A stretch of 64,000 nucleotides of DNA from Leptotrichia sp. HSP-536 (GCF_041199985.1 NZ_CP165647.1:1488001-1552000), one strand, 5' to 3'; positions 1 through 8,442 are shown, counted from the first letter of the stretch. Notes: generated from the letters alone by a model not told the origin. Made by a program: numbers and translations.

Positions 1-724
1 AGTAGGTGCGGATGGGCTGATTATTTTGAAATATGTGGCAAGCATGCCATTTATGTTTTTCTTTAATGCAGATGGAAGTCAGGCACCAATGTGTGGAAAT
101 GGGATAAGATGTTTTTCTAACTATCTTGTAAATAATCATTTGGTCGAAGGTAATGAATTTGTTGTAAAAACAGTTCCTGGGGATTTGACGATAAAAGTGA
201 ATTATGATGAGGAAAAAGATGATTTTTCGGCTAGAGTAAATATGGGAAAACCTGTTTTTAATGTAAAAGAACTGATAAATACTGAAAAAGAGCAGTTTTT
301 AAGAGAAAAAATCAACATTGACGGAAAAGAAATTGAGATTTCGTATATTTTTATGGGAACAGATCATTCTGTAATATTTGTAAATGATTTTAATGATTAC
401 GATATTAATGAATTTGGTAAAAAAATTGAGAATTATACTGACTTGTTTCCGAAAAAAGTCAATGTGAACTTTGTGAAAGTGTACAACAGGGAACATATGG
501 AAGTAATTACTTGGGAACGTGGGGCAGGAAGAACATTGGCTTGTGGGACAGGTGCAACTGCTTCGGCAGTACTAGCAAAAACTTTTGGATTTGTTGATAC
601 AAAAGTGAACGTAAAAGTTCCAGGTGGACAGCTTGTTATTGAGTATGAAGGTGGAGAAAATGATGCCTTTATGACAGGGCCTAGTGAAAAAATTGCTGAG
701 GGATTGTATAAATATCAAAGATAA
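1..724 (+). CDS. dapF: Diaminopimelate epimerase, 5'-truncated by the window edge
   Basis: Interconverts LL- and meso-diaminopimelate in lysine and peptidoglycan-precursor synthesis in the cytoplasm. The frame is open from base 2 (VGADGLIILKY), so the TTG at 26 is not the true start; the N-terminal part lies outside the window. Both catalytic cysteines are visible, one in NADGSQAPMCGNG and one in ACGTGATASA, as is typical of the PLP-independent epimerase family. It is followed after 127 bp by dapA, the other lysine-branch gene, so the two probably belong to one DAP-synthesis locus. Identification is firm. Confidence 0.95.
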   Translation, partial: VGADGLIILKYVASMPFMFFFNADGSQAPMCGNGIRCFSNYLVNNHLVEGNEFVVKTVPGDLTIKVNYDEEKDDFSARVNMGKPVFNVKELINTEKEQFLREKINIDGKEIEISYIFMGTDHSVIFVNDFNDYDINEFGKKIENYTDLFPKKVNVNFVKVYNREHMEVITWERGAGRTLACGTGATASAVLAKTFGFVDTKVNVKVPGGQLVIEYEGGENDAFMTGPSEKIAEGLYKYQR

Positions 725-851
725 TAATTTCCATAGTTAATTAAAACCTATTTGAAAATGCCCAAATAATCATTTTTAGGTATATTTTAGTTAAATTTAG
801 AAGTAAATAAAGTAAAAATAAAAAAATTAAGTAAGGGAAAGAAGGTATAAA

Positions 852-1736
852 ATGAAATTTGAAGGTTCATATGTAGCGTTAATTACGCCATTTAAAAACA
901 ATGGGATGGAATTGGATGAGGATAAATTAAGAGAATTGGTAAATTACCACATTGAAAACGGAACATCTGGAATCGTACCTTGTGGAACGACTGGAGAAGC
1001 TCCAACTTTAACATTTGCAGAACATGAAAAAGTGATAAAAATTGTTGTGGAGGAAGTAAGGGGACGAATACAAGTAGTCGCTGGAGCAGGATCAAATAGC
1101 ACAACAAGAGCAATAGAACTTACAAAATATGCAAAAGAACTAGGAGCAGATGCAGCACTAAGCACTTGCCCATATTACAACAAACCTAGCCAAAGAGGGC
1201 TTTACGAACATTATAAAACAATTGCACAAGAAGCAAAATTTCCTATAATGCTTTACAACGTGCCGGGAAGAACAGGAACAAACATTGAAGCGGAAACAAT
1301 TGCAAAATTGGCTGAACTGCCTGAAATTGTAGCTGTAAAGGAAGCAACAGGAAGCCTTGAACAAATGATAAGAATTCAAGATTTATGCGGAGATAAAATC
1401 GAAATCTTGTCAGGAGAAGATCATCTAATTCTGCCAATGCTGTCAATTGGAGCAAAAGGAGTCGTTTCAGTAGTTGCTAACATAATGCCACAGGAAATGA
1501 GCGACTTAATCAGTTCATTCTTAAACAAGAACTTTGACAAGGCATTTGAACTGCATACAAAATTATACGATGTGAGCAGAAATATGTTTGTGGAAGGAAA
1601 TCCTGTAACTGTGAAAGCAGCTATGAAGATACTTGGAAAAATGGATAATGACATAGTGAGATTGCCATTAGTAGCGGCTGAGGCAGATACTTATGGTAAG
1701 TTGACAAAGGTATTTAAAGAAAAAGGAATCTTATAA
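852..1736 (+). CDS. dapA: 4-hydroxy-tetrahydrodipicolinate synthase
   Basis: Condenses pyruvate with aspartate semialdehyde, the first committed step to diaminopimelate and lysine. The 294-residue length is normal for the TIM-barrel DapA family. Visible motifs are GTTGEAP near residue 45, YNVPGRTG with the catalytic Tyr near 135, and VKEATGS with the Schiff-base Lys near 163. The ATG start is preceded by a purine-rich AAGGGAAAGAAGG box. It follows dapF on the same strand and is closed by a short hairpin with a T-run. Confidence 0.97.
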   Translation: MKFEGSYVALITPFKNNGMELDEDKLRELVNYHIENGTSGIVPCGTTGEAPTLTFAEHEKVIKIVVEEVRGRIQVVAGAGSNSTTRAIELTKYAKELGADAALSTCPYYNKPSQRGLYEHYKTIAQEAKFPIMLYNVPGRTGTNIEAETIAKLAELPEIVAVKEATGSLEQMIRIQDLCGDKIEILSGEDHLILPMLSIGAKGVVSVVANIMPQEMSDLISSFLNKNFDKAFELHTKLYDVSRNMFVEGNPVTVKAAMKILGKMDNDIVRLPLVAAEADTYGKLTKVFKEKGIL

Positions 1737-1774
1737 TTTTTTGTTTGTTGAAAAAATTTTTAGTTTATGAAAAG

Positions 1775-1799
1775 AGCTGGAGTAAAATCCAGTTTTTTT
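1775..1799 (+). terminator. Intrinsic terminator after dapA
   Basis: CTGGA and TCCAG form a 5-bp stem with a six-base loop (GTAAAA), followed directly by seven Ts. The stem is short, but its place 40 bp after the dapA stop fits a rho-independent terminator. Confidence 0.6.
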
Positions 1800-1814
1800 A
1801 TTATTAATATTTGC

Positions 1815-1830
1815 TTTTTCAGACACGCCT
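1815..1830. repeat. Solo end of the IS at 55244
   Basis: TTTTTCAGACACGCCT is the reverse complement of the terminal GGCGTGTCTGAAAA of the IS5-family element at 55244-56183. Only one end is present, directly abutting the 115-bp repeat that starts at 1833, so it looks like a decayed insertion. Confidence 0.5.
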
Positions 1831-1832
1831 TA

Positions 1833-1947
1833 ATACTAAACCCCATTTGAAAAAAGAAATGATTTCCAATTTACTTTCTGACAAGGGGTCTTGACCCCTT
1901 GCTAAACGGAATTATAAAAATTCCATTGTTTTAATGGGGAATAATAT
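1833..1947 (+). repeat. 115-bp MITE-like element, copy 1
   Basis: This intergenic block is nearly identical, in reverse orientation, to 8217-8332; I found only scattered single-base differences when aligning by eye. Its ends are imperfect inverted repeats: ATACTAAACCCCAT on the left and, on the opposite strand, a near match beginning ATACTATTCCCCAT. The middle holds a perfect palindrome, AAGGGGTC TT GACCCCTT. It has no coding capacity. It could be a miniature transposable element or a mobile palindromic terminator-like unit, since both copies sit just downstream of genes. Confidence 0.8.
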
Positions 1948-2022
1948 TAAATTTGGAAAATACTAAATAAAAAAAATGCCTTATTATAGACATTTTTAAT
2001 TTTAAAACATAATTTATTTCTG

Positions 2023-2284
2023 CTTTCTTAGTTTCCGTCTCCTCTCGGAGTATATAACCATTGGTATATTTTGCACAATTTTTTTCAAATGTAAAAAGTA
2101 TTAAAGAGTATCCGTCTCCTCTCGGAGTATATAACCTTTAAAATCTTCTCTTCCATATATTTCAATGCTTTTCTGATTAAAGAGTATCCGTCTCCTCTCG
2201 GAGTATATAACTGCCTTAAATTCAAATATTTATTTAAGTAAATTGCTAATTAAAGAGTATCCGTCTCCTCTCGGAGTATATAAC
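2023..2284 (-). CRISPR. Short orphan CRISPR array, 4 repeats and 3 spacers
   Basis: Three identical 36-bp repeats lie at 2100-2135, 2176-2211 and 2249-2284, and a fourth at 2023-2058 has lost its first ten bases. Spacers are 41, 40 and 37 bp. The repeat core is CCGTCTCCTCTCGGAG, in which CTCC-TCTC-GGAG can fold into a small hairpin. I assign the minus strand because a cas2 remnant lies to the right on that strand and the diverged repeat at the left would then be the usual degenerate leader-distal repeat. No effector or cas1 is in the window, so the subtype is unknown. Confidence 0.93.
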
Positions 2285-2400
2285 CTACCTGCAATTAAAC
2301 CCTTATTTTATGGTATGTTATTTGACTATTTGCGTGAGACTTGCTTAAATTTTCAGTTTTCTTTTCCGAAAAAGTAAAAAGTATGTTCTAAGTCCCATTT

Positions 2401-2690
2401 TTACAGTATCGTGGCAATTTTTGCATTTTGGTTAAGTATGCGTATTCTTATTAAATCACCTTCTTCTGCAAATCTTTCTACTTTTTTAAAAGAATTTCAT
2501 ATTTTTCTCTAGTCAATAAACATTCAAAAGCTGATCTTTGGATTCTATTCCCAAAAGAATTTAGAAGTTTTTTAGAAAAACTTTTCTCCTGTCATCTATA
2601 ATATCATAAATTACGACAACTGTAAAGCTATTTTTAAAAAATTTATGGAAAAAATTTTCATCTAAAAAATCTAAACATTCGCTATTTAAA
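2401..2690 (-). pseudogene. cas2: Decayed cas2 next to the CRISPR array
   Basis: The minus strand encodes three collinear Cas2 pieces in different frames: TVVVIYDIIDDRRKVFLKNF, then GNRIQRSAFECLLTREKYEI, then VERFAEEGDLIRIRILNQ, ending at a TAA at 2401-2403. These match the N-terminal strand, the middle and the C-terminal part of the Cas2 endoribonuclease-like fold, whose partner Cas1 integrates new spacers. At least two frameshifts separate them and no start codon is evident. An in-frame stretch (ECLDFLDENFFHKFF) precedes the first strand. The 5' flank merges into a copy of the ATACTATTCCC end of the 115-bp repeat. Adaptation from this locus should therefore be dead. Confidence 0.8.
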
Positions 2691-2745
2691 TTGGGAATAG
2701 TATAAATATAATAATTTGTAATTTAATGGGAAATAGTATAACGCA
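2688..2745. repeat. Solo ends of the 115-bp repeat
   Basis: TTGGGAATAGTATAA (about 2692) and TTAATGGGAAATAGTATAAC (about 2724) both resemble the ATGGGGAATAGTAT end of the repeats at 1833 and 8217, but no full element accompanies them. They lie between the cas2 remnant and the pepM18 promoter. Confidence 0.45.
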
Positions 2746-2781
2746 AGAAGAAAAAAATTTAAAAAAATATCAAAATTTTTT

Positions 2782-2809
2782 TTGATTATCTGAAATTATG
2801 GGGTACAAT
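2782..2809 (+). promoter_or_regulatory. Probable promoter of the M18 aminopeptidase
   Basis: TTGATT at 2782-2787 and TACAAT at 2804-2809 are separated by 16 bp and lie about 60 bp before the ATG. The match to a housekeeping sigma promoter is by eye only. Confidence 0.5.
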
Positions 2810-2870
2810 ATTGTTAATAGGGAAATGTTTTTAAATAATTGAAATTAGAAATCGAGAGGAATGAATAGAG

Positions 2871-4223
2871 ATGATACACACAACGAAAGAGCTGGAAGAG
2901 ATACAGAAGAATTTTATTGAAATGGAAGTGAAAAGTTTTGCAAGGGAAGTTATTGAGTTTATTGATGAAAGTCCAAGCACTTATCACGTTGTGAAAAATT
3001 GTTCGGATATTTTAGATGAAAATGGATTTAAGAGAATTATGTCACGTGAGAAATGGGAGATTAAAAAGGGAGGAAAGTATTTTTTTAAAAAGTCCAGTTC
3101 CACAATAATCGCTTTTACAGTTGGAGAAAATTTTGATGTGAAAAAAGGCTTTAAAATTTTTGGAGCACATACAGATTCTCCTTGTTTTAGAATAAAACCA
3201 AATCCTGAAATAGTTACGGAAAATGTAGTGAGATTAAATACAGAAGTTTATGGAGGACCTATTTTGAGTACTTGGTTTGACAGACCACTTTCCATTGCTG
3301 GACGTGTTATTGTGAAAGGAGAAGATCCATTTTTTCCAAAAACTGTAAAGATTAAGATAGACGAACCACTTTTAACAATACCAAATCTTGCAATTCATCA
3401 AAATAGAGAAGTAAATAACGGAGTAAAAATTGATAAACAGAATGATGTTTTGCCTGTAATTTCACTTATTAATAAAAATTTTGAGAAAAAAGGATATCTT
3501 GAGAGAGTTATTTTGGAAAAAACAGGGATAAAAAAAGAAGATATAATTGATTTTGACTTGTATTTATATGCAACTGAAAAAGGATGTCTTTTGGGAGCAA
3601 ATGAGGAATTTATGTCGTCACCAAAACTTGATAATCTTGCTTCTGTCTATACAGGGATAATCGGACTTGTGGAAGCTCAAGAAAATCAGGATAGAATCAA
3701 TATTTTTGTAGCTTTTGACAATGAGGAGATAGGAAGTGCCACAAAACAGGGGGCAGATTCCAATTATTTATTAAATACACTTGAAAGAATTTCACTGGCA
3801 CTAGGGCTTGATAGAAGTAACTTTTTGCAAATGCTTGAAAGTTCTTATATTTTATCAGCTGATGCGGCACACGCAGCACATCCTGCACATTTAGGAAAAA
3901 CAGATCCTACAAATCGTGGGAAAATAAATGAAGGGATTTCAATAAAAATAAGTGCAAAACAGAAATATACTTCCGATGGATATTCAATTGCGGTAATCAG
4001 ACAGCTTATTGAAGGAACAGAGATACGGATTCAGCCTTTTGTTAATGAGTCAAACGAGCTTGGAGGAAGCACAATCGGCCCAATTTCTTCAACACATCTG
4101 GATATAGATGGAATTGACTTAGGAATACCAATGCTTGCAATGCATTCAGCAAGGGAACTATGTGGAGTTTTTGATGCGTTTTATTTAAAGGAATTGGCAA
4201 AAGAATTTTTTTCAAAAGGATAA
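2871..4223 (+). CDS. M18 family aminopeptidase
   Basis: Zinc metallo-aminopeptidase that removes N-terminal residues, often acidic or neutral, from cytoplasmic peptides. The 450-residue protein has the family's metal-binding landmarks in order: GAHTDSPCFRIKP (His and Asp ligands), SSPKLDNLAS (bridging Asp), AFDNEEIGS (catalytic and ligand Glu), SADAAHAAHPAH and a C-terminal HSARELCGVFD with the last His ligand. The chosen ATG follows GAGAGGAATGAATAG, a weak ribosome binding site; a later in-frame ATG (MEVKSF) is possible. It stands alone between its own promoter and a terminator. Confidence 0.93.
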   Translation: MIHTTKELEEIQKNFIEMEVKSFAREVIEFIDESPSTYHVVKNCSDILDENGFKRIMSREKWEIKKGGKYFFKKSSSTIIAFTVGENFDVKKGFKIFGAHTDSPCFRIKPNPEIVTENVVRLNTEVYGGPILSTWFDRPLSIAGRVIVKGEDPFFPKTVKIKIDEPLLTIPNLAIHQNREVNNGVKIDKQNDVLPVISLINKNFEKKGYLERVILEKTGIKKEDIIDFDLYLYATEKGCLLGANEEFMSSPKLDNLASVYTGIIGLVEAQENQDRINIFVAFDNEEIGSATKQGADSNYLLNTLERISLALGLDRSNFLQMLESSYILSADAAHAAHPAHLGKTDPTNRGKINEGISIKISAKQKYTSDGYSIAVIRQLIEGTEIRIQPFVNESNELGGSTIGPISSTHLDIDGIDLGIPMLAMHSARELCGVFDAFYLKELAKEFFSKG

Positions 4224-4277
4224 ATAATGTTTTAGAAATATTATTTTAAAATAAGAAAAATCAAATATATTTTAAAA

Positions 4278-4304
4278 AGATAGTCAGAAATGGCTGTCTT
4301 TTTT
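4278..4304 (+). terminator. Terminator after the M18 gene
   Basis: AGATAGTC and GGCTGTCT pair over eight positions with two G-U wobbles around a six-base loop, followed by a T-run. Confidence 0.65.
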
Positions 4305-4307
4305 GTG

Positions 4308-4336
4308 TTGTTTTTTTGCAATATCTATGGTAAAAT
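4308..4336 (+). promoter_or_regulatory. Promoter of the chr genes
   Basis: TTGTTT at 4308 and TAAAAT at 4331 are 17 bp apart, with a TGG immediately before the -10 (extended -10). It overlaps the end of the preceding terminator and lies 35 bp before the first chr start. Confidence 0.5.
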
Positions 4337-4370
4337 GAAAAATAACATAAAATAGTGGAAAGGTAATAAA

Positions 4371-4910
4371 ATGAAAACATATTTGGAATTATTTTGGATA
4401 TTTTTTAAAATAGGTACCTTTACTCTTGGAGGAGGGTATGCGATGGTGCCACTTATTCAAAATGAAATTGTGAACAGAAAAAAATGGATTGAAGAAGAGG
4501 AATTTATCAAATTACTAGCATTAGCTCAGTCTTCACCAGGCGCTTTGGCAGTAAATGTTTCAGTTTTTGTTGGATATAAGATGAAAAGGACGTTAGGACT
4601 GATAGCTACTGTTCTAGGAGCAACATTGCCGTCATTTATAATTATTTTCATTATTGCGTCATTATTTAGCAATATACAGGATAATGTATACGTAATAAAG
4701 ACTTTTAAGGCGATAAGACCGATGGTAGTGGCATTAATTGCGGCGAGTGTCTATACAATTGGGAAATCGGCTAGAATTAATCGAAAAACATTGTGGCTAG
4801 TTATTCTTGTGGCTATATTAGTGGCATTTGTCGGATTTCCGCCTGTTGCGATGATTGCTTTGGGAGCTGTTTTAGGAAATATTTGGATGGTTTGGAGGAA
4901 TAAAAAATGA
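4371..4910 (+). CDS. CHR-family transporter, N-terminal-type half
   Basis: Integral membrane protein of the chromate ion transporter (CHR) family. It is a short-chain, single-domain version (179 residues) where full-length ChrA carries two such domains. The family signature GGGYAMVPLIQ is near residue 22 and SSPGALAVN near residue 55, followed by several hydrophobic helices. The stop overlaps the start of the next chr gene (ATGA), so the two halves are translationally coupled and probably form a heterodimer. Substrate is not provable from sequence; chromate or sulfate-like anions are the family association. Confidence 0.9.
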   Translation: MKTYLELFWIFFKIGTFTLGGGYAMVPLIQNEIVNRKKWIEEEEFIKLLALAQSSPGALAVNVSVFVGYKMKRTLGLIATVLGATLPSFIIIFIIASLFSNIQDNVYVIKTFKAIRPMVVALIAASVYTIGKSARINRKTLWLVILVAILVAFVGFPPVAMIALGAVLGNIWMVWRNKK

Positions 4911-5458
4911 GTTTGGAAATATTATTGCTGTTATTTTTTACGTTTTTTAAGATAGGATTATTTAGTTTTGGGGGAGGATATGCAATTTTGCCGCTTATTC
5001 AGGCAGATGTTGTAGATATGCACAAATGGATAAGCAAAGTTCAATTTACGGATATAGTGGCAATTTCACAAGTAACGCCAGGTCCTATTTCATTGAATGC
5101 TGCAACTTATGTCGGTTATCTTCTTGGAAACAAGGCTGGATTTTGGAATGGTTTTCTCACAGGAACAGTTGCAACACTGGGATTAATTCTTCCATCGGTC
5201 ATTATAATGACAATTTTTAGTAAATTTTATTTAAAATTTCAAGATAATAAATATATGGACAATGCTTTTGCTGGACTAAAAATAGTTGTTGTCGGATTGA
5301 TTTTGGCGGCTGCCATAATGCTGATTGATAAAAATAATTTTATAGACTGGAAAAGCGTAGTAATATTTTTTGTATCAATGACATTGGTGTTAAAATGGAA
5401 AATAAGTCCAATATTATTGACAGTAATTGCGGCAATTGCAGGAATTATAATTTATTAA
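4907..5458 (+). CDS. CHR-family transporter, second half
   Basis: Paralogue of the preceding gene (183 residues) with the same signatures, GGGYAILPLIQ near residue 24 and TPGPISLN near residue 62, and about five hydrophobic segments. Overlaps the upstream gene by four bases. Paired short-chain CHR genes of this kind are known in many bacteria and are thought to act together. The physiological substrate is uncertain. Confidence 0.9.
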   Translation: MSLEILLLLFFTFFKIGLFSFGGGYAILPLIQADVVDMHKWISKVQFTDIVAISQVTPGPISLNAATYVGYLLGNKAGFWNGFLTGTVATLGLILPSVIIMTIFSKFYLKFQDNKYMDNAFAGLKIVVVGLILAAAIMLIDKNNFIDWKSVVIFFVSMTLVLKWKISPILLTVIAAIAGIIIY

Positions 5459-5482
5459 AGAATTAAGAAGGAAGGTAAAAGT

Positions 5483-6214
5483 ATGAAAAGAAAATACATC
5501 ATTGTGATATTTATGTTAATATTGGTGTTTAGCTGTGGAAAGAAAGAAAAAAAGAATAATAATGCAAAACCTAATGCAAGAATTGAACAAAAGGAAACGG
5601 ATAAAATAAAGGAGTTGATAGAAAAGGCTAAAAAAGGGGATGTGGAAGCACAGACACAGCTTGGTGAAGCCTATCTTCATGGAATTGATACAAAAGTTGA
5701 TTATAAAAAAGCTATGGAATGGAGTAAAAAAGCCGCTGCAAAGAAAAGCTACCGTGCAATGACAAATATTGGTATCATTTATCTTGAGGGACTTGGAGTA
5801 GAAAAGGATTATAAAAAAGCATTTAAATCACTTTCGGATGGGGCAGATGGCGGAGACATGAAAGCTCCAAAATATTTAGGAATAATATATCAAAATGGAT
5901 TAGGTCAGAAAAAAAGCTTTGACACTGCTGCATTTTATTATGAAATTGCAGATAGTAGCGGTGATATGAGTGTACGGTATAATTTAGGGAAAATTTATGA
6001 AATGGCTGGAAATTATGAAAAATCACTAGAAATTTATAAAAAAACTGAAAATAGAATGAATAATGTTACAGCTCCAATGTATGAGGCTCTAGGAGATTTG
6101 TATGCAAATGGAAAAGGTGTCAAAAAAAACCTGAAAGAAGCTAGCGAATGGTATGAAAAGGCCGCAAACTCTGGAAGTCAGCAAGCTAAGAATAAATTGG
6201 ACAAGCTAAAATAA
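5483..6214 (+). CDS. Sel1-repeat lipoprotein
   Basis: Begins with a lipoprotein signal peptide ending LVFSC (lipid-modified Cys at residue 18), followed by a Lys/Asn-rich linker and about five Sel1-like repeats, e.g. AMTNIGIIYLEGLGVEKD and ALGDLYANGKGVKKN. Sel1 repeats form superhelical protein-binding scaffolds; the partner cannot be told. It starts 24 bp after the second chr gene with a good AAGGAAGG box, so it may be cotranscribed with them. Confidence 0.88.
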   Translation: MKRKYIIVIFMLILVFSCGKKEKKNNNAKPNARIEQKETDKIKELIEKAKKGDVEAQTQLGEAYLHGIDTKVDYKKAMEWSKKAAAKKSYRAMTNIGIIYLEGLGVEKDYKKAFKSLSDGADGGDMKAPKYLGIIYQNGLGQKKSFDTAAFYYEIADSSGDMSVRYNLGKIYEMAGNYEKSLEIYKKTENRMNNVTAPMYEALGDLYANGKGVKKNLKEASEWYEKAANSGSQQAKNKLDKLK

Positions 6215-6437
6215 ATTTAAATTTTTATAAGTAAATTTTCTAAGAATGTTGTTTACTAAAATTATTATTTGTGATAAAATAAATTAAGAAAAAATGAGTG
6301 TAGGATTCAGGAATTTATTTTGAATGAAAATATTGAATAGAGAAAGGAGAGAAGCTACTTAAAAAACAGCTTTTAAATTACAAAATTTAGGTTGTATTGG
6401 TTTAATTAAAAAAAACCGTTTGTAGCAGTGGGAAATA

Positions 6438-7055
6438 ATGTTAGAAACATTAATTTTTAGAGAAATAAGATATAATGAAAACAACGGACAACTTCTAAAA
6501 GAAAATTTGATTAAAATTAAAGACAATCCTGATGATACGGAAGTATTACAGACGCTAGCTTCTATTTATCATGCTTTGAAGGAAAACGACAAGGCAATCA
6601 AAATTTATGAAAAATTAGTAAAATTGGAACCTGAAAAGAGTGAAAATTGGGCTTTTTTAGGATATTTATACTATGAAAATGAAGAGCTTGAAAAAGCTGA
6701 GAAAAATTTTAATAAAGCTTTAGAAGATGATATGGATGAGCCATTTGTATTATTTTTATTAGGAAATATATATTCAAGGAAAGGAAAAATAAATGAAGCA
6801 GTTGATTGTTATGATCTTGCGATATTCCTAGATTTTGATATGTATATTGCACATATTGATTTTGCTAGAAAATATGAACATATGGGGCGTCATAAAAAGG
6901 CACTGGAGGAGTATAAAGCAGCATTTAGAATTGATCCTAGAGATGAAGGTCTTGTTGAGAAAATAGACTATATTGAAAATAAATGTAATATGATAGAAAA
7001 AAATAAAAAAGGGAATAATTTAAACTTTTCAGCAGTAAATTTAGGAATTATTTAA
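6438..7055 (+). CDS. TPR-repeat protein
   Basis: A 205-residue soluble protein built mostly of about four tetratricopeptide repeats, recognisable from units such as ALKENDKAIKIYEKLVKLEP and GRHKKALEEYKAAFRIDPRD. No signal peptide or catalytic domain is visible, so it is probably a cytoplasmic adaptor. The ATG follows GTGGGAAATA, a weak site. The 220-bp upstream region contains an AAAGGAGAG motif not attached to an obvious gene. Confidence 0.8.
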   Translation: MLETLIFREIRYNENNGQLLKENLIKIKDNPDDTEVLQTLASIYHALKENDKAIKIYEKLVKLEPEKSENWAFLGYLYYENEELEKAEKNFNKALEDDMDEPFVLFLLGNIYSRKGKINEAVDCYDLAIFLDFDMYIAHIDFARKYEHMGRHKKALEEYKAAFRIDPRDEGLVEKIDYIENKCNMIEKNKKGNNLNFSAVNLGII

Positions 7056-7077
7056 AATTATTAAAAATGATTTTATG

Positions 7078-7129
7078 AAAAAAGTTGTCTTAAAATAAGT
7101 ATTAAAGTTCTTATCTATGACAACTTTTT
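7078..7129 (+). terminator. Terminator after the TPR gene
   Basis: AAAGTTGTC at 7081-7089 pairs perfectly with GACAACTTT at 7119-7127 around a long AT-rich loop, and the right arm runs into a T-tract. The A-run before the left arm lets it work in both directions. Confidence 0.6.
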
Positions 7130-7186
7130 ATTATATTATTTTTTAGTATTCAAATAAGCTTACTGTTACTAATATTTGTAAAATAT

Positions 7187-7287
7187 ACTCGAATCCATTT
7201 AAAATCGAACTAATAAAAATTATATAAATCTAGGGTTCGAGTAAAATAGTCATAACTTTTGAGTTCGGTTTTAAAGAAGTTTTGCTA
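7187..7287. repeat. Dispersed 70-bp intergenic repeat with inverted arms, copy 1
   Basis: The block from about 7215 (AAAATTATATAAATCTAGGG) to 7287 is clearly related to 15785-15857, sharing AAAATAGTC, CTTTTGAGTTC and an AGTTTT end. In this copy ACTCGAATCC at 7187 faces GGGTTCGAGT near 7240, nine of ten positions complementary. It lies just upstream of the ttcA-like gene and could contribute to its regulation. It is non-coding. Confidence 0.5.
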
Positions 7288-7319
7288 TAGAAGAATAAAA
7301 AATATTGAGGGAGAGAAAA

Positions 7320-8147
7320 ATGATAAATTTAGTATGTGATGCAATTATTCCAGATGGAGCGATGAAAGATGTGGAAGAAATTGAAAAAAGTATATTGACA
7401 ACTTACAAAAAAAATATATGGGCAAAATTTTTGAGAGCAATTAATGATTTTGATATGATACAGGATGGAGATAAAATAGCGATTGGAGTTTCTGGCGGGA
7501 AAGATAGCTTACTTTTAGTAAAGTTATTTCAGGAATTAAAGAAAGATAAACGTAAAAATTTTGACTTTAAAGCCGTTAGCTTAAATCCTGGTTTTAGAAA
7601 TTCAGATTTAGATAATTTTAAAAATAATTTAGATAAATTAAATATTGATTGCGAAATTATTGATACAAATATTTGGGAAATTGCGAATGAAAAGGCGAAA
7701 GACTATCCTTGCTTTTTGTGTGCTAAAATGCGACGAGGAATATTATATACACAAGTGGAAAAGTTAGGATTTAACAAATTGACGCTTGGGCATCATTTTG
7801 ACGATGTTATTGAAACCACTTTGATAAATATGTTTTATGCTGGAACACTGAAAACAATGACTCCAAAAGTTTCTTCAACTTCTGGAAAACTGGAATTAAT
7901 TCGTCCACTAATTTATGTAAAAGAAGCCGATATAATCGACTATACAAAAACAAATGGAATACGTGCAATGAACTGTGGATGTACAATTGAAGCTGGAAAA
8001 ACTTCGAGCAAACGTAAAGAAATGAAAGATTTACTTATCGAACTTGAAAAGAAAAATCCTGGAATTAAGCAAAGTGTGTTTAATTCGATGAAAAATATAA
8101 ATTTGGATTATGTTTTTGGATATACAGGAGAAGAAGGAGATAAATAA
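7320..8147 (+). CDS. TtcA-like tRNA thiolation ATPase
   Basis: PP-loop ATPase of the TtcA family, which adds sulfur to cytidine-32 of some tRNAs using an iron-sulfur cluster. It shows the PP-loop SGGKDS near residue 59, the CxxC pair in PCFLCAKMRRG, LGHHFDDVIETTLIN, and a third cysteine region MNCGCTIEAG, as TtcA requires. A longer frame opens at a TTG at 7305, but the ATG at 7320 sits at proper distance from GAGGGAG and is preferred. The protein is about 275 residues, slightly shorter than Escherichia coli TtcA. The target position is inferred from the family. Confidence 0.85.
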   Translation: MINLVCDAIIPDGAMKDVEEIEKSILTTYKKNIWAKFLRAINDFDMIQDGDKIAIGVSGGKDSLLLVKLFQELKKDKRKNFDFKAVSLNPGFRNSDLDNFKNNLDKLNIDCEIIDTNIWEIANEKAKDYPCFLCAKMRRGILYTQVEKLGFNKLTLGHHFDDVIETTLINMFYAGTLKTMTPKVSSTSGKLELIRPLIYVKEADIIDYTKTNGIRAMNCGCTIEAGKTSSKRKEMKDLLIELEKKNPGIKQSVFNSMKNINLDYVFGYTGEEGDK

Positions 8148-8216
8148 AGTATAGGCTTAACATTAGAAATTCAGAGCTGTATAAAGTTGTATTAATAATA
8201 GAATTTTATGGGTTTG

Positions 8217-8332
8217 ATACTATTCCCCATTAAAACAATGGAGTTTTTATAATTCCGTTTAGCAAGGGTTCAAGACCCCTTGTCAGAAAGTAAATAGGAA
8301 ATCATTTCTTTTTTTCAAATGGGGTTTAGTAT
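8217..8332 (-). repeat. 115-bp MITE-like element, copy 2
   Basis: Inverted, nearly identical copy of 1833-1947, beginning ATACTATTCCCCAT and ending ATGGGGTTTAGTAT. The central palindrome is slightly imperfect here (AAGGGTTCAAGACCCCTT). It lies 69 bp downstream of the ttcA-like gene. Confidence 0.8.
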
Positions 8333-8375
8333 AAATTTAAAAATAGGGAGATAATAGTGATAATTATAAATAAAA

Positions 8376-8416
8376 AAGGGACCGTGTCATATTTAATTTA
8401 TGAGACAGTCTCTTTC
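8376..8416. terminator. Bidirectional terminator between convergent genes
   Basis: GACCGTGTCAT and ATGAGACAGTC form an 11-position stem with small mismatches around an AT loop, flanked by A-rich sequence on the left and TCTCTTTCTT on the right. It separates the + strand ttcA side from the convergent helicase gene. Confidence 0.65.
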
Positions 8417-8442
8417 TTATGTTAATCATGTATGTAATAGTT

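Noticed and set aside
2023..2284. Assigning the array to Cas13a, known from Leptotrichia
   Set aside because: The repeat has CTCC-TCTC-GGAG and lacks the CCACCCC/GGGGAC stem of Cas13a repeats; no effector gene is in the window.
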